Assembly: GCF_000234665.1 (NCBI RefSeq)
Contig: NC_018338.1
Span: 1,759,262 to 1,823,261 of the forward strand
Direction of reading: 5' to 3'
DNA: 64,000 nucleotides
From: Leishmania mexicana MHOM/GT/2001/U1103
Lineage: Eukaryota; Euglenozoa; Kinetoplastea; Trypanosomatida; Trypanosomatidae
Shown here: one piece after another, positions 19,016 through 29,405 of the stretch
How the letters are laid out: each line of letters begins with the position of its first letter
Position numbering within the stretch: the first letter of the stretch is position 1
Position numbers and translations under genes: made by a program
The notes under the pieces: generated by a model
Database searches by the model: none
Seen by the model: only the letters and a program-made list of their open reading frames with translations
Told to the model about the DNA's origin: nothing

Positions 19016-22015
19016 ATGTCCGCGGCGATGCCACGTAACGCGCCGGCGTCGTTCGCCGCGAAGGACGACGACAAACACTACAAGATGTGCAAGAAGATTG
19101 CGCAACTCACCAAGGTGATTTACACCTTGAACAACCGATGCGAGGACAATGAGCAGCGCACCGAGTGGCTGCATCAGACGCACATGCAGGAAAGCGCGCA
19201 GCTCTGCCAGGAGTACGAGTCGCAGATAGAGAAGCTTCAGCAGCAGATTCGCGGCTTGCAGGCAGACAAGGTCAACATTGCAGCGGCCCTAGAGCAGTCT
19301 CAGAAAGAGCAGCTCCGAGCAGCGCAGGAGGAGTTCAAGACACGACTTGCAGCTCTCTCAGAACGGGTCACCGAGCAGGAGTCGAGGTATGACAGCACGT
19401 TGCTGGTGGAGAAACACCGAATGGCCACCGAACTGGCTGCTGAGACGAAGCGCGTGCGAGAGAGCAAGGACTTGGAACTGGCAAACCTCGTACGCGAGTA
19501 CAACGACAAGTACAAGGCCATGCTTGCCGAGCAGCTGGACTTGAGAGATGCGCTGGAGGACAAACTCAAGAGGGAGTGGGGGTGTAAGGTCGATGCACTT
19601 CAGACAGAGCTGGCAACGGCGCAGGGCAGCGCGAGTGCGCAACTGCAGTCCAAGTCCAGGCTGTTACAAGAGACTCTGCAGCGATGCGCGACGCTAGCCA
19701 ACGAGAGAGACCTATCAGGGGCGTCGCTTGATGAGGCGCGTACACAGTTACAGACGCTGCAAGGACAGCTGGGGCGCACCGAGGAGGAGTTGGTGCGCGA
19801 GCGGCGCCAGCGTGTGGCTTCCGATGAACTCAAGACGGAGCTGGAGGCGAGACTCGTATCCTTGGATACCAAGCGAAATGCCTTTGAGAGAGAATGCGCG
19901 GAGGTGCAGCAGTCCCTGGCGGCTGAGAAGGCGCTCAACGCGCGCCAAGCCGCCGCGGTGCAGGCGCTGGAGAACGAGAAAGCGTCCCTCTCGACGTCGA
20001 GGGAGGCGCTAGCTCAGGAGCTGGAGGGCAGCCTTGCAGCCCTCACCGCCAGCAAGGCACAACGCGACGCCGTGGAGGCACAACTCCGCGACCTGCAATC
20101 CTCCTCTGATGCCCATGCCTCCTTGTTGAGTGATGCCAGATCGCAGCTAAATGAGGCGAAGCAGCGCTTGGTGACGGCGCTTCATGAGGCCGCCGAGGCG
20201 GCGCGCATTTCCCAGGCGAAGCACGAGGAGCTACGCAATGCGCGTGCGTCGCTGGAGTCCAACTCGTCCTCTGAGCAGCAGAGATTGATGGAGGTGCACA
20301 GGAAGGAAAGTGATGCGCTTAAGCGGACGCATGAGACAGAGATTCTTCGACTACAGACAGAGATGCAGCGACTGCAAACGGAGAGGGCTACCATGCAAGA
20401 GTCGTGCCAAAGGACTGTGAAGGATGCGGAGGTCGCCGCTGCAAAGATTGCCGCCCTGACGGCTCAGTGCGAGGAGCAAGATGCGCTGCTCCAAAGTCGG
20501 GCTGAGGAGAGTGCGGCGGACCTCCTCCAGCTGGAGCAGCAGCTGCTGCAGCTGCAGCGCGAGGTGGAAGCCGCCAGAAGCGACGGAGCAGAGGAGGCAG
20601 CCGCTCAGGTGGCTGCGCTAGAGCGCGCGCAGGCGGAGCACGCCGCGGTCTGCGCTGCTGTGGAAGCCGCACACGCCAAGGCGCTTCGTGAGGCAGAAGA
20701 GAAGAGTGCTGCGCAGCTCGAAAGTGTTTCTCGAAACAACGCCGCCTTGGTGAAGGCGATGCAGAGGCAACACTCGGCTGCCATGGAGCGAGCGAAGGAA
20801 GACACAGCGGCGCAGGCTGCCTCCATAAGTCGTAACGTCGAGACCCAGCTTGCTGCTCTGCGGCGCGACTATGACGAAAGACTCGCTGCGGTGCGTACGG
20901 CCGCGGGAGCGACTGAGGGAAAACTTCACACACTCATCTCGGAGCTGCAGGCGCAGCTGCGTCAGGCTCTTGATGAGACGGCGGCGCTTCAAATGTCCAG
21001 TAGTGACATGCTTCAGCAGCGGCAGGAGGAGATCGCGCTGCTGAAGGCCGCCATGGCGAAGGCTCAAACGGAGGCAGCTGCCGCGCTCGATCGCTCGCGC
21101 AGCAATGCTGACGCTCAGCGACGCGATGAAGTTCATGCACTGGAGGTGACGCGTCAGCGGCAGGTTGCTGCGGAGCGGCAGCGCTATGAGACCGCCGTGG
21201 CAGCTAGCAAGGAGCAGATGGCGAGAATGGAGGCGCGCTTCGACGAGCGCATCGAAACCGCGGAGGCACACCTACAGGAGACTGTGGCGACGCTGAAAGC
21301 GGCGCGGATAAAGGATATGCAGGAGCTTGAGGAGCAACTCGACATGGCGCATCAACTGCGGGTGCGTGAGCTCACGGCAACGCACGACGCTGAGCGCAGC
21401 CAGCTCCAAGACGCGATTGGTGCAATGGACGCCAAGCTCAAAGAGCTGATTTCCTTGATGGACAGCAAAGAGGAGAAGCTAGACAGACTCCTCGCCCAGC
21501 GCGACCAGTTGCTAGAGGAGGTCACGACGGCGAAGCGCGACGGTGCGGCCGCTGTAGTGACCGAGCAGAACCGTCGTGCGGCGGACCTGGAACAGCTTCG
21601 CGTGGAACATCAAAAGGAACTAAAAGCTCTCGGCGACACGCACAAGGAAATCGTTGACGATTTTGTGCGTCAGCAGGCCGAGGAGCGGCGTGCGCATCAG
21701 GGCCTTGTAGGCGAACTGCGTAGCACGATAGAGGAGCTGCAGTACAAGTACCACTACCGTGAATCTCGTCCAGAGGACGTCGAGCTCATTAACAAGCTTC
21801 TTCAAGACAGCAAGGAAAAGGAGTCGGCTTTGAGCAAGGCCTACGAGGACATGCGCCTGTACAAGCTGGAGCTCATCAACAGAGAGGAGAACTACAACAA
21901 AATCTTTGGCCGACACCCCGACGTGGCGGACTACTCTGCTGTCGCACAGGCGGCCGGAAAGCGCCCGTCCTCGCTTCCTCGTATCGGTGCTTCACGCCAG
22001 CACTCGACACGGTAG
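19016..22015 (+). CDS. FAM184-family long coiled-coil protein
   Basis: 999 residues from the ATG at 19016; a second ATG follows four codons later, and the frame is open up to an ATG at 18749. Residues about 18-45 contain HYKMCKKIAQLTKVIYTLN, which matches the conserved N-terminal box of animal FAM184A/B (KMSKKIAQLTKVIYALN). Residues about 60-960 are almost unbroken coiled coil, rich in Glu, Gln, Ala and Arg. Near the C-terminus, YRESRPEDVELINKL and YKLELINREENYNKIFG match the second FAM184 box (RESKPEDIQMI, FYQLELVNRETNFNKVF). Both boxes and the length support orthology. The biochemical role is not established to my knowledge; a cytoskeletal or flagellar scaffold is only a guess from the coiled coil. 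Confidence 0.85.
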   Translation: MSAAMPRNAPASFAAKDDDKHYKMCKKIAQLTKVIYTLNNRCEDNEQRTEWLHQTHMQESAQLCQEYESQIEKLQQQIRGLQADKVNIAAALEQSQKEQLRAAQEEFKTRLAALSERVTEQESRYDSTLLVEKHRMATELAAETKRVRESKDLELANLVREYNDKYKAMLAEQLDLRDALEDKLKREWGCKVDALQTELATAQGSASAQLQSKSRLLQETLQRCATLANERDLSGASLDEARTQLQTLQGQLGRTEEELVRERRQRVASDELKTELEARLVSLDTKRNAFERECAEVQQSLAAEKALNARQAAAVQALENEKASLSTSREALAQELEGSLAALTASKAQRDAVEAQLRDLQSSSDAHASLLSDARSQLNEAKQRLVTALHEAAEAARISQAKHEELRNARASLESNSSSEQQRLMEVHRKESDALKRTHETEILRLQTEMQRLQTERATMQESCQRTVKDAEVAAAKIAALTAQCEEQDALLQSRAEESAADLLQLEQQLLQLQREVEAARSDGAEEAAAQVAALERAQAEHAAVCAAVEAAHAKALREAEEKSAAQLESVSRNNAALVKAMQRQHSAAMERAKEDTAAQAASISRNVETQLAALRRDYDERLAAVRTAAGATEGKLHTLISELQAQLRQALDETAALQMSSSDMLQQRQEEIALLKAAMAKAQTEAAAALDRSRSNADAQRRDEVHALEVTRQRQVAAERQRYETAVAASKEQMARMEARFDERIETAEAHLQETVATLKAARIKDMQELEEQLDMAHQLRVRELTATHDAERSQLQDAIGAMDAKLKELISLMDSKEEKLDRLLAQRDQLLEEVTTAKRDGAAAVVTEQNRRAADLEQLRVEHQKELKALGDTHKEIVDDFVRQQAEERRAHQGLVGELRSTIEELQYKYHYRESRPEDVELINKLLQDSKEKESALSKAYEDMRLYKLELINREENYNKIFGRHPDVADYSAVAQAAGKRPSSLPRIGASRQHSTR

Positions 22016-23195
22016 CCGCATGTGTATGTCTGCACATGAGCAGCTGCGTGTGTGCGTGTATCTGTGTCGGTATTTCTCGATTGCTTTGTGGGGTTGTCTG
22101 TGCCGTTCATATGCGTAGTGGTTGCTCTGTCGTTGTTTACCGATTTGGTTCCACGCATCTGGCGCGTGCGTTCCGTCACCTCTCACAGCATCTGCTTGCT
22201 TCGCTCACCCCCCCTCTCCCCTCATCGCACCCCACACGGCCCCGCTGGGCTCAGCCGATTCGCAGAGTTGGTGTGCGTGTCTGCTGTTCGGTGCGTTGCC
22301 GTGTTTGTTGGCTCCCGTTGGCAGAGAGAGGGGGCGGGGATGCTGTTGCGGCAGAGTGCGGGTGCCCATGTATACAATATACAATATACCAATAGAAGTA
22401 CTTCATACGCTTGCTTTCTGCGCGTCTCTTCGTGTGCTCCGAACGGTCTTCTTCACCTGTAGCTGTTGTATCGCGTTACCTCATCGTTTCTCCGAGTAAC
22501 TGCGCCTGTGGACGCAGCGGCTTGCGGAAGTGAGGGCAGGAGCACGCCGAGAGCAGCAACCGACTGACAGACTGACATCGCAGCAAGAAGAAAAAAAGAA
22601 CATCCATGAAGCGAATGCCGCTAGTGTGACCGTACTGACCGTTTCCTTTCAGTGTCTTTGGCCGGGCCTTGCTGTTTTCAATTTTTGTTCTCCAGGATGA
22701 GATATTCAGCCCACAGGTGCACCGAGACAGAGGTCATGTGGGATGCACTCGGTACACCGCGTTGTCTTGATTGCTGCTTGTATTTTCTTTTTTTGTTTTG
22801 ACAGGAACGGCCCCTTCCCACCGTTTCGCCCGCGCCGCACCGCCTGCTGAGCGTCGCCCACGTGCCTGTTTCATATCTTGTCTTCGCACATGTCCCTCTC
22901 TCCTCTTTCTCTACACACACACACACATTCACACACATTGTGATGTTCGCGTCTGCTACTCCGCCTCTCTCGCTTTCTCTGTTTTGCCGTCTGTCGACCG
23001 TTTGCTCGCACGTAGTTTCCTACTCGCTTCCCCTCCGGTGTCATCCAACGCCTTATCGACATCCTCTTATCGGTATCACCCCCTGCCTTTGATCTTTTTT
23101 TGTTTGTCTGCCGCTCTCTCCCTCTCACACACCAACTCACTCATCAATTCCTCAGGGGCGCCGTTCGCGTTACACACACTGCGCGAAAGACAATA
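22016..23195 (+). other. Spacer, no gene seen
   Basis: GT-rich then CT-rich, with a small ATACAATATACAATATACC direct repeat near 22371-22390 and CA runs near 22913-22938. Pyrimidine tracts from about 22890 to 23130 lead into the next gene. Confidence 0.6.
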
Positions 23196-24344
23196 ATGGT
23201 CAACGCATTCGCTGAGGAGCTGAAGGCTCGTGGTAACGAGGCCTTTGCGGCGAAGAACTATGAGGAGGCCATCGTACTTTACGACAAGGCCATCGAGGTG
23301 GACTCAACGAACTTCATCTATTACAACAACCGCGCCGCGGCGTACCACGAGCTCAAGAACTACGCCAAGGCGATCGAGGATGCCAACAAGTCCATCGCGA
23401 TCGAGAACAACGCCAAGGCGCACGCCCGTCTCGGAGCCGCGCTGTGGGGACAGATGAAGTACCGTGAGGCAAAAAACGAGTTCGAAGTGGCAGCGGCAAT
23501 GGATCCCTCTAAAACGTCCATCAAGGACAGCATTCAAGCCCTGGAGCAGCTCATCAACCCAATGGCCTCCTCCTCCGCCTACGCGAATCGCCGCGGTGTG
23601 CCGCACCCGTACGAGTACGCCCGCGCGGCGGCAGCGGCCAGCGCGGCAGTGCAGACGTTTGGCGGCGAGTTTGTTTCTGTGGAAACAGGCACGATCGGCC
23701 TCGTGCTTGACGTCGCCGTCATCGTATTGGCGGCAATGCAGGTGGTGGCGTCGATTTTTGCGCCGTCCATGGCGAGCACCCTCTGGACGTACGTTCTGCT
23801 CATCACCATGGGCCAGCAGGCCATGGTGATGCGCATGCGTAACCTCCTGCAGTTCAAGATGGACATCCTGAGCTCGTGGACGTCGCACTTCCCCTCTCTG
23901 CTGTTCGCCCTATGCTTCTTTGCCCAGCTCACCGGCGTTCGGCCGATCATGTTTATGGTAGTCTTCATTGCCGCCTACGGCGTGCTCGATCTGGTGCACA
24001 AGCGCCAGAAGGTCGCCGCCCTGATGGGTCCCATGTACCAGTTTATTGCCCCGTACATGCAGCAGGCCGATTTGGCTAAGGACGCGATTCACGTCTTCAC
24101 CGCTACTGTCGAAGCGCTGCTCCTGTTCACTGTCATGCTCACCGGCGGCACCTTCTTCACGCTGGTGTACATTCAGTACGCAAAGTACCGCTACAACCAC
24201 GACGGCTACGTGAAGCTCGCCTTCAAGGGCTTGCGGATGAATATCACCCGCATGACTACCAAGTCATTTATGCCGCAGGCGGTCGACCGCTATGCCCAAA
24301 AATTCTTTGACCTGCTCGACAAGGTCGCCAGCCAGTCGATTTAA
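23196..24344 (+). CDS. TPR protein with C-terminal TMEM33/Pom33-like membrane domain
   Basis: 382 residues from the ATG at 23196 in a purine-rich context (AATAATGG). Residues about 4-105 are three tetratricopeptide repeats of the SGT/STI1 type (KARGNEAFAAKNYEEAIVLY, YYNNRAAAYHELKNYAKAIED, ARLGAALWGQMKYREAKNEF). Residues about 165-345 contain several hydrophobic helices (VLDVAVIVLAAMQVVASIF, FPSLLFALCFFAQLTG, PIMFMVVFIAAYGVLDL) and end in a segment (EALLLFTVMLTG...YIQYAKYRYN) resembling TMEM33/Pom33/Tts1 proteins of the ER and nuclear envelope. TPRs of this kind bind the C-termini of Hsp70/Hsp90, so a chaperone-linked ER membrane role is plausible. The TPR call is certain; the TMEM33 call is by pattern and needs a profile search. 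Confidence 0.85.
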   Translation: MVNAFAEELKARGNEAFAAKNYEEAIVLYDKAIEVDSTNFIYYNNRAAAYHELKNYAKAIEDANKSIAIENNAKAHARLGAALWGQMKYREAKNEFEVAAAMDPSKTSIKDSIQALEQLINPMASSSAYANRRGVPHPYEYARAAAAASAAVQTFGGEFVSVETGTIGLVLDVAVIVLAAMQVVASIFAPSMASTLWTYVLLITMGQQAMVMRMRNLLQFKMDILSSWTSHFPSLLFALCFFAQLTGVRPIMFMVVFIAAYGVLDLVHKRQKVAALMGPMYQFIAPYMQQADLAKDAIHVFTATVEALLLFTVMLTGGTFFTLVYIQYAKYRYNHDGYVKLAFKGLRMNITRMTTKSFMPQAVDRYAQKFFDLLDKVASQSI

Positions 24345-25782
24345 GCACTCCTGTTGAAGGCATATGCGCTTCGCTGTGCGTCTGTGTGTGTGTGCGTGTG
24401 TGTCACTGTGGGAATGGGCGCCCACTCCCACACACCCATTTTGGTTGCCGATGAGGGAGAGATTACTGCCCTGTGCGGTTGCGCGGCCTCCTTTCCGTTG
24501 TCAATGCGCGGTTGGCGTTCTGCTCCTCAGAGCAGACGTCTGTGCGCGTGCGTGTGTGGTGTCTTTGTCGTCCAGTGGACATGCCTGCTCAGAGTTGTGC
24601 GTCGCTTCTCCCCTCTCCCTTGTTGGGTGGTATGGCTGTGGTTTCGCTCGTCACTTCGGTGTTTGTGTCTTTTTCCCCCTGTTGCTGTTGAACAGGCATC
24701 CTTTACCGGAGGGCGGGGCCCTGGCGGACTTCTCCTGTGCTTTTTGTTTCGCCGGCAGGGAGCAGCGCATTGTCGGCCCTCACGGTGATCACACGCAGCG
24801 AAGGGGAATCGCGGAACGAACGCACCGTAAAAAGAACCTCAGCGAACATATAATAATCAAAAGAAACGCATCAAGGATCCAACACGGGACGACGACGAAA
24901 AAAAAGGTTCATCGACGGTGTGGCATGCTTGTGTGTGTGTGTGTGCGTGTGCGTGTTTATACGCATGTGCGGCTGCATTGCTCTAATTAAAAAGAACGAC
25001 TTGATGATTGATCTAGGTTTCCTGCACTTCGGCTCCCTTTTTTCCCCTGTCCCGGCATCCCACTCCCCCACCCCATTTTCACTCGGGAAGTCTCCCCCTC
25101 TCTCCCATCCGCCGTCATTCTGAGCGATTTCACTCTTCCTACGTTCCTCATCTGTGTGTGCTCGGTCGAACTGGTCCTCGCCTTGTGTTGTCGCCTTTTT
25201 TTTGTGTGGTCCTCTTCGACAGTAAGCCTGACGTTGGTGATTGGGAAGCGCCAAGGCGCGGACAAACTAGAAAGGGAAGACACCAAGGCAAAAGGCGGCG
25301 CAGGAGTGCCATGGCGTTTTCTCGTGCCCATGCGCATGCTGTCGCGGAATGCGTATCTGTGCGCTTCTTCTTCTTTCCTTTTTTTTCGTGTGTTCGCCGA
25401 TGGCACCCCGGACCCCCTTTCCATCCGACTGCGTGCAGCCGAGATGGTGGACCGCTTCCAATAGCGGACCCGTGTTGCATCGTTTCTCCTTCACTCTCGC
25501 CCGCCTCTCCCGCATCCCCCTGCCTTGCATGAATACAGCAGAGACTCACCGGCGCATCTTCTTTGAACCGCTGCCGCCACCGCCGCCCTCCTCCTTCCCC
25601 GCCCCGCTTTGACACCCCCCTCAGCGTTGGCACCAACTTGTGGTCTACCAACGTTGCTTTTTCAGCGTCGCTCCGACTCAACAGTTTCGACTGCGCACCT
25701 TTTCGGTTTTCTTTTGGGCGTGTGCGAGGGTGAAACAGACACGTCTGTTTTCTTCTCCGCCCTGCACACTCCCGTCGCTACC
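24345..25782 (+). other. Spacer, no gene seen
   Basis: GT/CT-rich. It contains a GT run near 24929-24955 and an A-rich patch near 24840-24910. The DMC1 frame is open from 25609, but the upstream part lacks conserved residues. Confidence 0.6.
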
Positions 25783-26859
25783 ATGCAGCAGCAGCACAGC
25801 TCGCACTTCGCCGAAGAGCGCGTCGGTGACCGCGGCGCCGCCTTTGCAGAGCCTCCGCCACTCCACAACTCCGTCACCGGAGAAGCGGCCGGACAACTTC
25901 TGCTGGAGGTGGAGCGTCTTGCGGAGCATGGCATCGGAGCCGCAGACATTACAAAGCTGAAGCAGGCGGGGATCTTCACTGTTCCTGGTGTGCAGATGCA
26001 GTGTAGGAAAGACCTCATTCAGATAAAAGGCCTCTCCGAGGCGAAGGTTGACAAGATCATCGAGGCGGCGCGGCGCGTGGGCGAGGTGGGCTTCATTACC
26101 GGCTCCAGCTGTCTGCAGCAGCGCAGCACTATTCTACGTATCTCCACCGGGAGTACGGCGCTCGATCAGCTGCTCGGTGGCGGCGGTATCGAGAGCCGCT
26201 CCATAACCGAGGCGTTTGGAGAGTTCCGCACCGGCAAGACGCAGATCGGGCACACCTTGTGCGTAACCTGTCAGCTGCCGCTGGAGATGGGCGGTGGCAA
26301 CGGAAAGGCGGTGTACGTGGACACCGAGGGCACGTTTCGGCCGGAGCGGATTCGACCCATTGCGGAGCGCTTCGGGATGGACTCAAACTCCGTGCTAGAC
26401 AACATCCTTGTCGCCCGCGCCTATACGCACGAGCATCAGGCTCACCTGCTATCAATGGTAGCAGCCAAGATGGCGGAGGATCAGTTTAGCCTGCTCGTCG
26501 TAGACAGCATAACGGCTCTCTTTCGCGTTGACTTCTCCGGCCGCGGCGAGCTCGCGGAGCGGCAGCAGAAGCTGGCAAAGATGCTGAGCCAACTGATCAA
26601 AATCGCGGAGGAGTTCAACATTGCCGTGTACATCACCAATCAGGTAGTCTCCGACCCCGGTGGCGCCTCCATGTTTGTAGCGGACCCAAAGAAGCCCGTC
26701 GGTGGCCACATCCTCGCCCATGCGTCGACGACGCGCCTGTCCCTGCGCAAGGGCCGCGGCGATCAGCGCGTGTGCAAAATATTTGATAGCCCATCCTTGC
26801 CGGAGCTCGAATGCGTGTACAGCATCTCTGAGCAAGGGATCATCGACGCGGTTGAGTGA
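25783..26859 (+). CDS. DMC1: Meiosis-type recombinase DMC1 (RecA/RAD51 family)
   Basis: 358 residues from the ATG at 25783. Residues about 40-100 hold the helix-hairpin-helix N-domain ([14 protein letters not shown]). The RecA core has Walker A GEFRTGKT at about 145-152 and Walker B LLVVDS at about 236-241, followed by the L1/L2 DNA-binding region and [12 protein letters not shown]1 rather than RAD51 is indicated by [54 protein letters not shown] and the GGHILAHAS form; RAD51 has ITEMFGEF, TALYRTDYSGRGELSARQ and GGNIIAHAS. DMC1 forms filaments on ssDNA and drives interhomolog strand exchange. Its presence fits evidence for genetic exchange in Leishmania. The MCM9-like gene lies two genes downstream. 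Confidence 0.93.
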   Translation: MQQQHSSHFAEERVGDRGAAFAEPPPLHNSVTGEAAGQLLLEVERLAEHGIGAADITKLKQAGIFTVPGVQMQCRKDLIQIKGLSEAKVDKIIEAARRVGEVGFITGSSCLQQRSTILRISTGSTALDQLLGGGGIESRSITEAFGEFRTGKTQIGHTLCVTCQLPLEMGGGNGKAVYVDTEGTFRPERIRPIAERFGMDSNSVLDNILVARAYTHEHQAHLLSMVAAKMAEDQFSLLVVDSITALFRVDFSGRGELAERQQKLAKMLSQLIKIAEEFNIAVYITNQVVSDPGGASMFVADPKKPVGGHILAHASTTRLSLRKGRGDQRVCKIFDSPSLPELECVYSISEQGIIDAVE

Positions 26860-27860
26860 GGACCACAAACGGGAATGTGGCTGAAACCTGAGAACCCTTC
26901 TTTCTTGGTTTTCTCTTGTTGTGCGTTTGAGCACAGTGGACGCCTCTTCGATTTTAGCAGAGCGAATGTGCATGCCAGCAGTGTGGCGCTGATGAGTATG
27001 CGAGCGCGCCGCACTGGAGCGTTGCACATAGGTACACACAGATAAATTTCAAGTCCTGCTCCTCTTTCGACTGAATTATTATGTTCATCTGCTTTCTTCT
27101 GCTGCGCTCTTGTGAGTGACACGACGGCGTGCGTAAATACGAAACAGCTACGCAACGGCACGTGAGCATTTTCCGCTTTCATTTTTATTTTCCGTATCCG
27201 TGTGCTCGTATATCCTACTCAGGCGTTCGGTGTAGGACTCCGGCGGGCACATCAACAGGACACATGATAGCGTTTGAAAGGGATGATTTCGAGTGAGGCG
27301 CGGCTGCCGCACACCGTTCCTTTCCAGATGACGCCTTGGTCCAGCTCTGACTTACTTTTTCATTCCGGAGAGTGTATCGGCGCTCGTGCTGATGCCGAAG
27401 CACACTGACGCCGCAGCTGACGGCAGTACGCTAGAGCTCCGCACGCGCCAGCACAGCCATTCAAGTCGTCTATCGGCTTACTGCCTCTCTCCGTCGTACC
27501 TGTACCCTCTCCTTTTTTACCACCGGTGCATAATCGTGCTCCCTTGCGCTTTCACAACACTGCGGATGTCACCTCGCATGGCGCAGTTTTCGTGGAAACT
27601 GGTCGCATACGGGAAGAATGAAGCGGCGCGTCGGTACCCCTCAGAAGCACATCATTTCTTACGACGCAAACGTCGAACTCGCGGGTGCACTCGTCATTGG
27701 AGGTCTTCGCTTCGCACTTTTGTCTTGCCGCTTCGCTCTTCTCATTGGGCTGTCGTAGCAAGACCTCTCTCTCTCTCGCTCTCTCGCTTGGCCCGTAGAA
27801 AAAGGGTTTAAAGAAGAACTTCTTATCGCTTCCGGTGGCAGGTCCATAGGGTCCGTCGCC
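26860..27860 (+). other. Spacer, no gene seen
   Basis: Mixed composition. C/T-rich at about 27470-27550 and 27720-27790 (CTCTCTCTCGCTCTCTCGCT), with several candidate acceptors before the ATG at 27861. Confidence 0.6.
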
Positions 27861-28322
27861 ATGATGCGCTCGTCGGAGAAGCATCAGGGGGTCAAAGCCA
27901 TGCAGATGAACCGTGATCGGATCAAGGAGAGAATTCAGGAAAAGCACCAACTGCAACGGCAGCGGGTGCGGGATAGTCGACTTAGCGGACTGCGTAAGGC
28001 GGAGGATGGAGAGACGTGTGGCGACGCCACGGGTGCAGGCATTCGTTGGGCAGCTGTGACGGGTCATGGAGAGGTCGGCTCGAGCTCCGCACACGTGCCA
28101 GACACCGCTCTGTGCTGCAACCCTGACGGGACTCTGACGCTACCGGCGGTGCAGGACTGGTCTGACATTGGCCACGAGTTCGGCGTCAACATCCACGACG
28201 CTGATGTGATGGAGTATTTATTAGCACTCGAGGAGGAGATACGACAAGAGCAGTTCTTTCAGTTCTACGATCAAACAAACGGCAACGAATGGGAGGACTA
28301 CTTCCGCTCTCTCACATGCTGA
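27861..28322 (+). CDS. Small conserved-looking protein of unknown function between DMC1 and MCM9-like genes
   Basis: 153 residues, with two possible starts (ATG ATG at 27861). Residues about 10-50 are a basic, helical, Arg/Gln/Lys-rich segment (MNRDRIKERIQEKHQLQRQR). A less ordered middle follows, and the C-terminal 55 residues look ordered and acidic (VQDWSDIGHEFGV, VMEYLLALEEEIRQEQFF, NEWEDYF). Codon use is like the neighbours, so it is a real gene. The layout, a basic N-terminal helix plus an acidic helical region, loosely recalls RPA-interacting proteins, but there is no C-terminal zinc finger and I do not claim homology. Its position between two recombination genes is suggestive only. 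Confidence 0.75.
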   Translation: MMRSSEKHQGVKAMQMNRDRIKERIQEKHQLQRQRVRDSRLSGLRKAEDGETCGDATGAGIRWAAVTGHGEVGSSSAHVPDTALCCNPDGTLTLPAVQDWSDIGHEFGVNIHDADVMEYLLALEEEIRQEQFFQFYDQTNGNEWEDYFRSLTC

Positions 28323-29405
28323 CAGGAGGCTCCGCCTGTTTCGGTGTAAAGTTCTCCCTCTCTCTGTGTTTGAGGGGCGCACGCGCCAAGAGGCTCGTGC
28401 CGTGCGTGTAAAGTCCGCGTGTTCGGTGTGCTGCTGCCACACACGCCACCTCCTCACTCCCCGTCTTCGCTGTCTGCCACCGACTTTTTCGTTGATTTGC
28501 TTGTCTTTCCTGTTCTTTACAGTCTGGCGTGCCTGAGTTGCTCTTCTCCTCATACTCCTTTCTTTCACGTTCTTTGTGTGCGCGTGTCCGCTGCTCCATG
28601 AAAACGCAAAGCAGAAGTTGGATCGCGATGATGCAAGAAGTCGGCTTGAGGTTTTTCTTTTAGCGCTCTCTCTCTCGTGCGGTTTGTGTTGGCTGTAGCT
28701 TCACGACCTTCCGCCTGGACCTCCCTGTCGCCAACCGGCCTTGCTGTGATACCTTTGTGCGTGACACGGTTTATGGATGTATGGGCATGGGTTTCTCTTT
28801 CTGGCCTTCTTGAAAACTGCTCGGCGGTCGGTCTTGCGCACAGGAGATTGTACTGTGCCCACGGCACGCGCTTCCTTCGATGTTTATGGTCATCAGTGTG
28901 CCTGCTCTATCACCTCTTTTTTTCGGTATTTCGGCACTTCCTTTTCCGGTCGCCCTCCACATTGTGTGGGTCTGTTGGCGCGCTGCACTCACAGACAGCA
29001 CCGTAGACGGAGTGGTGCACGCACGGCCGCTGCTCCGACCCTCTGCCCCCTCCCCCTTCACTCCTACACACACAAACTCAGAAAAGCACCGCATTTTTGG
29101 AAGGGGGGACCATGGCATCAGGTATGCCGCAGCACCCACGCGCTTGCCACTCTCCAGCTGCCGGACTCCTCTCGTCACCACTCCACACCATCGTTGACGG
29201 GTCCCCCTTCTCGTGCCACTGTCACACGCTGGATTCTTCAACCCCCCCTCCTGCTTTCTCTGTCGTTTCGTTTGTCGCGCCCGCCTTCGGTGAGGCACAC
29301 GCCATTCCTTGGCGTCAGTTTTGCCTCACACACAGGCGAATAGCGCAGCCAGGCTGAGTGGAGGAACACGTAGGACAAACACCACGCACGCCTCGGGGTA
29401 CTCTA
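28323..29405 (+). other. Spacer, no gene seen
   Basis: CT-rich from about 28440 to 28570 and again at 29030-29280. The frame of the next gene is open from 29358 but begins with a GTG; the first ATG is 29406. Confidence 0.6.

Noticed and set aside
25783..26859. RAD51 as identity of the RecA-family gene
   Set aside because: Diagnostic segments ([34 protein letters not shown]) are DMC1-type, not RAD51-type.
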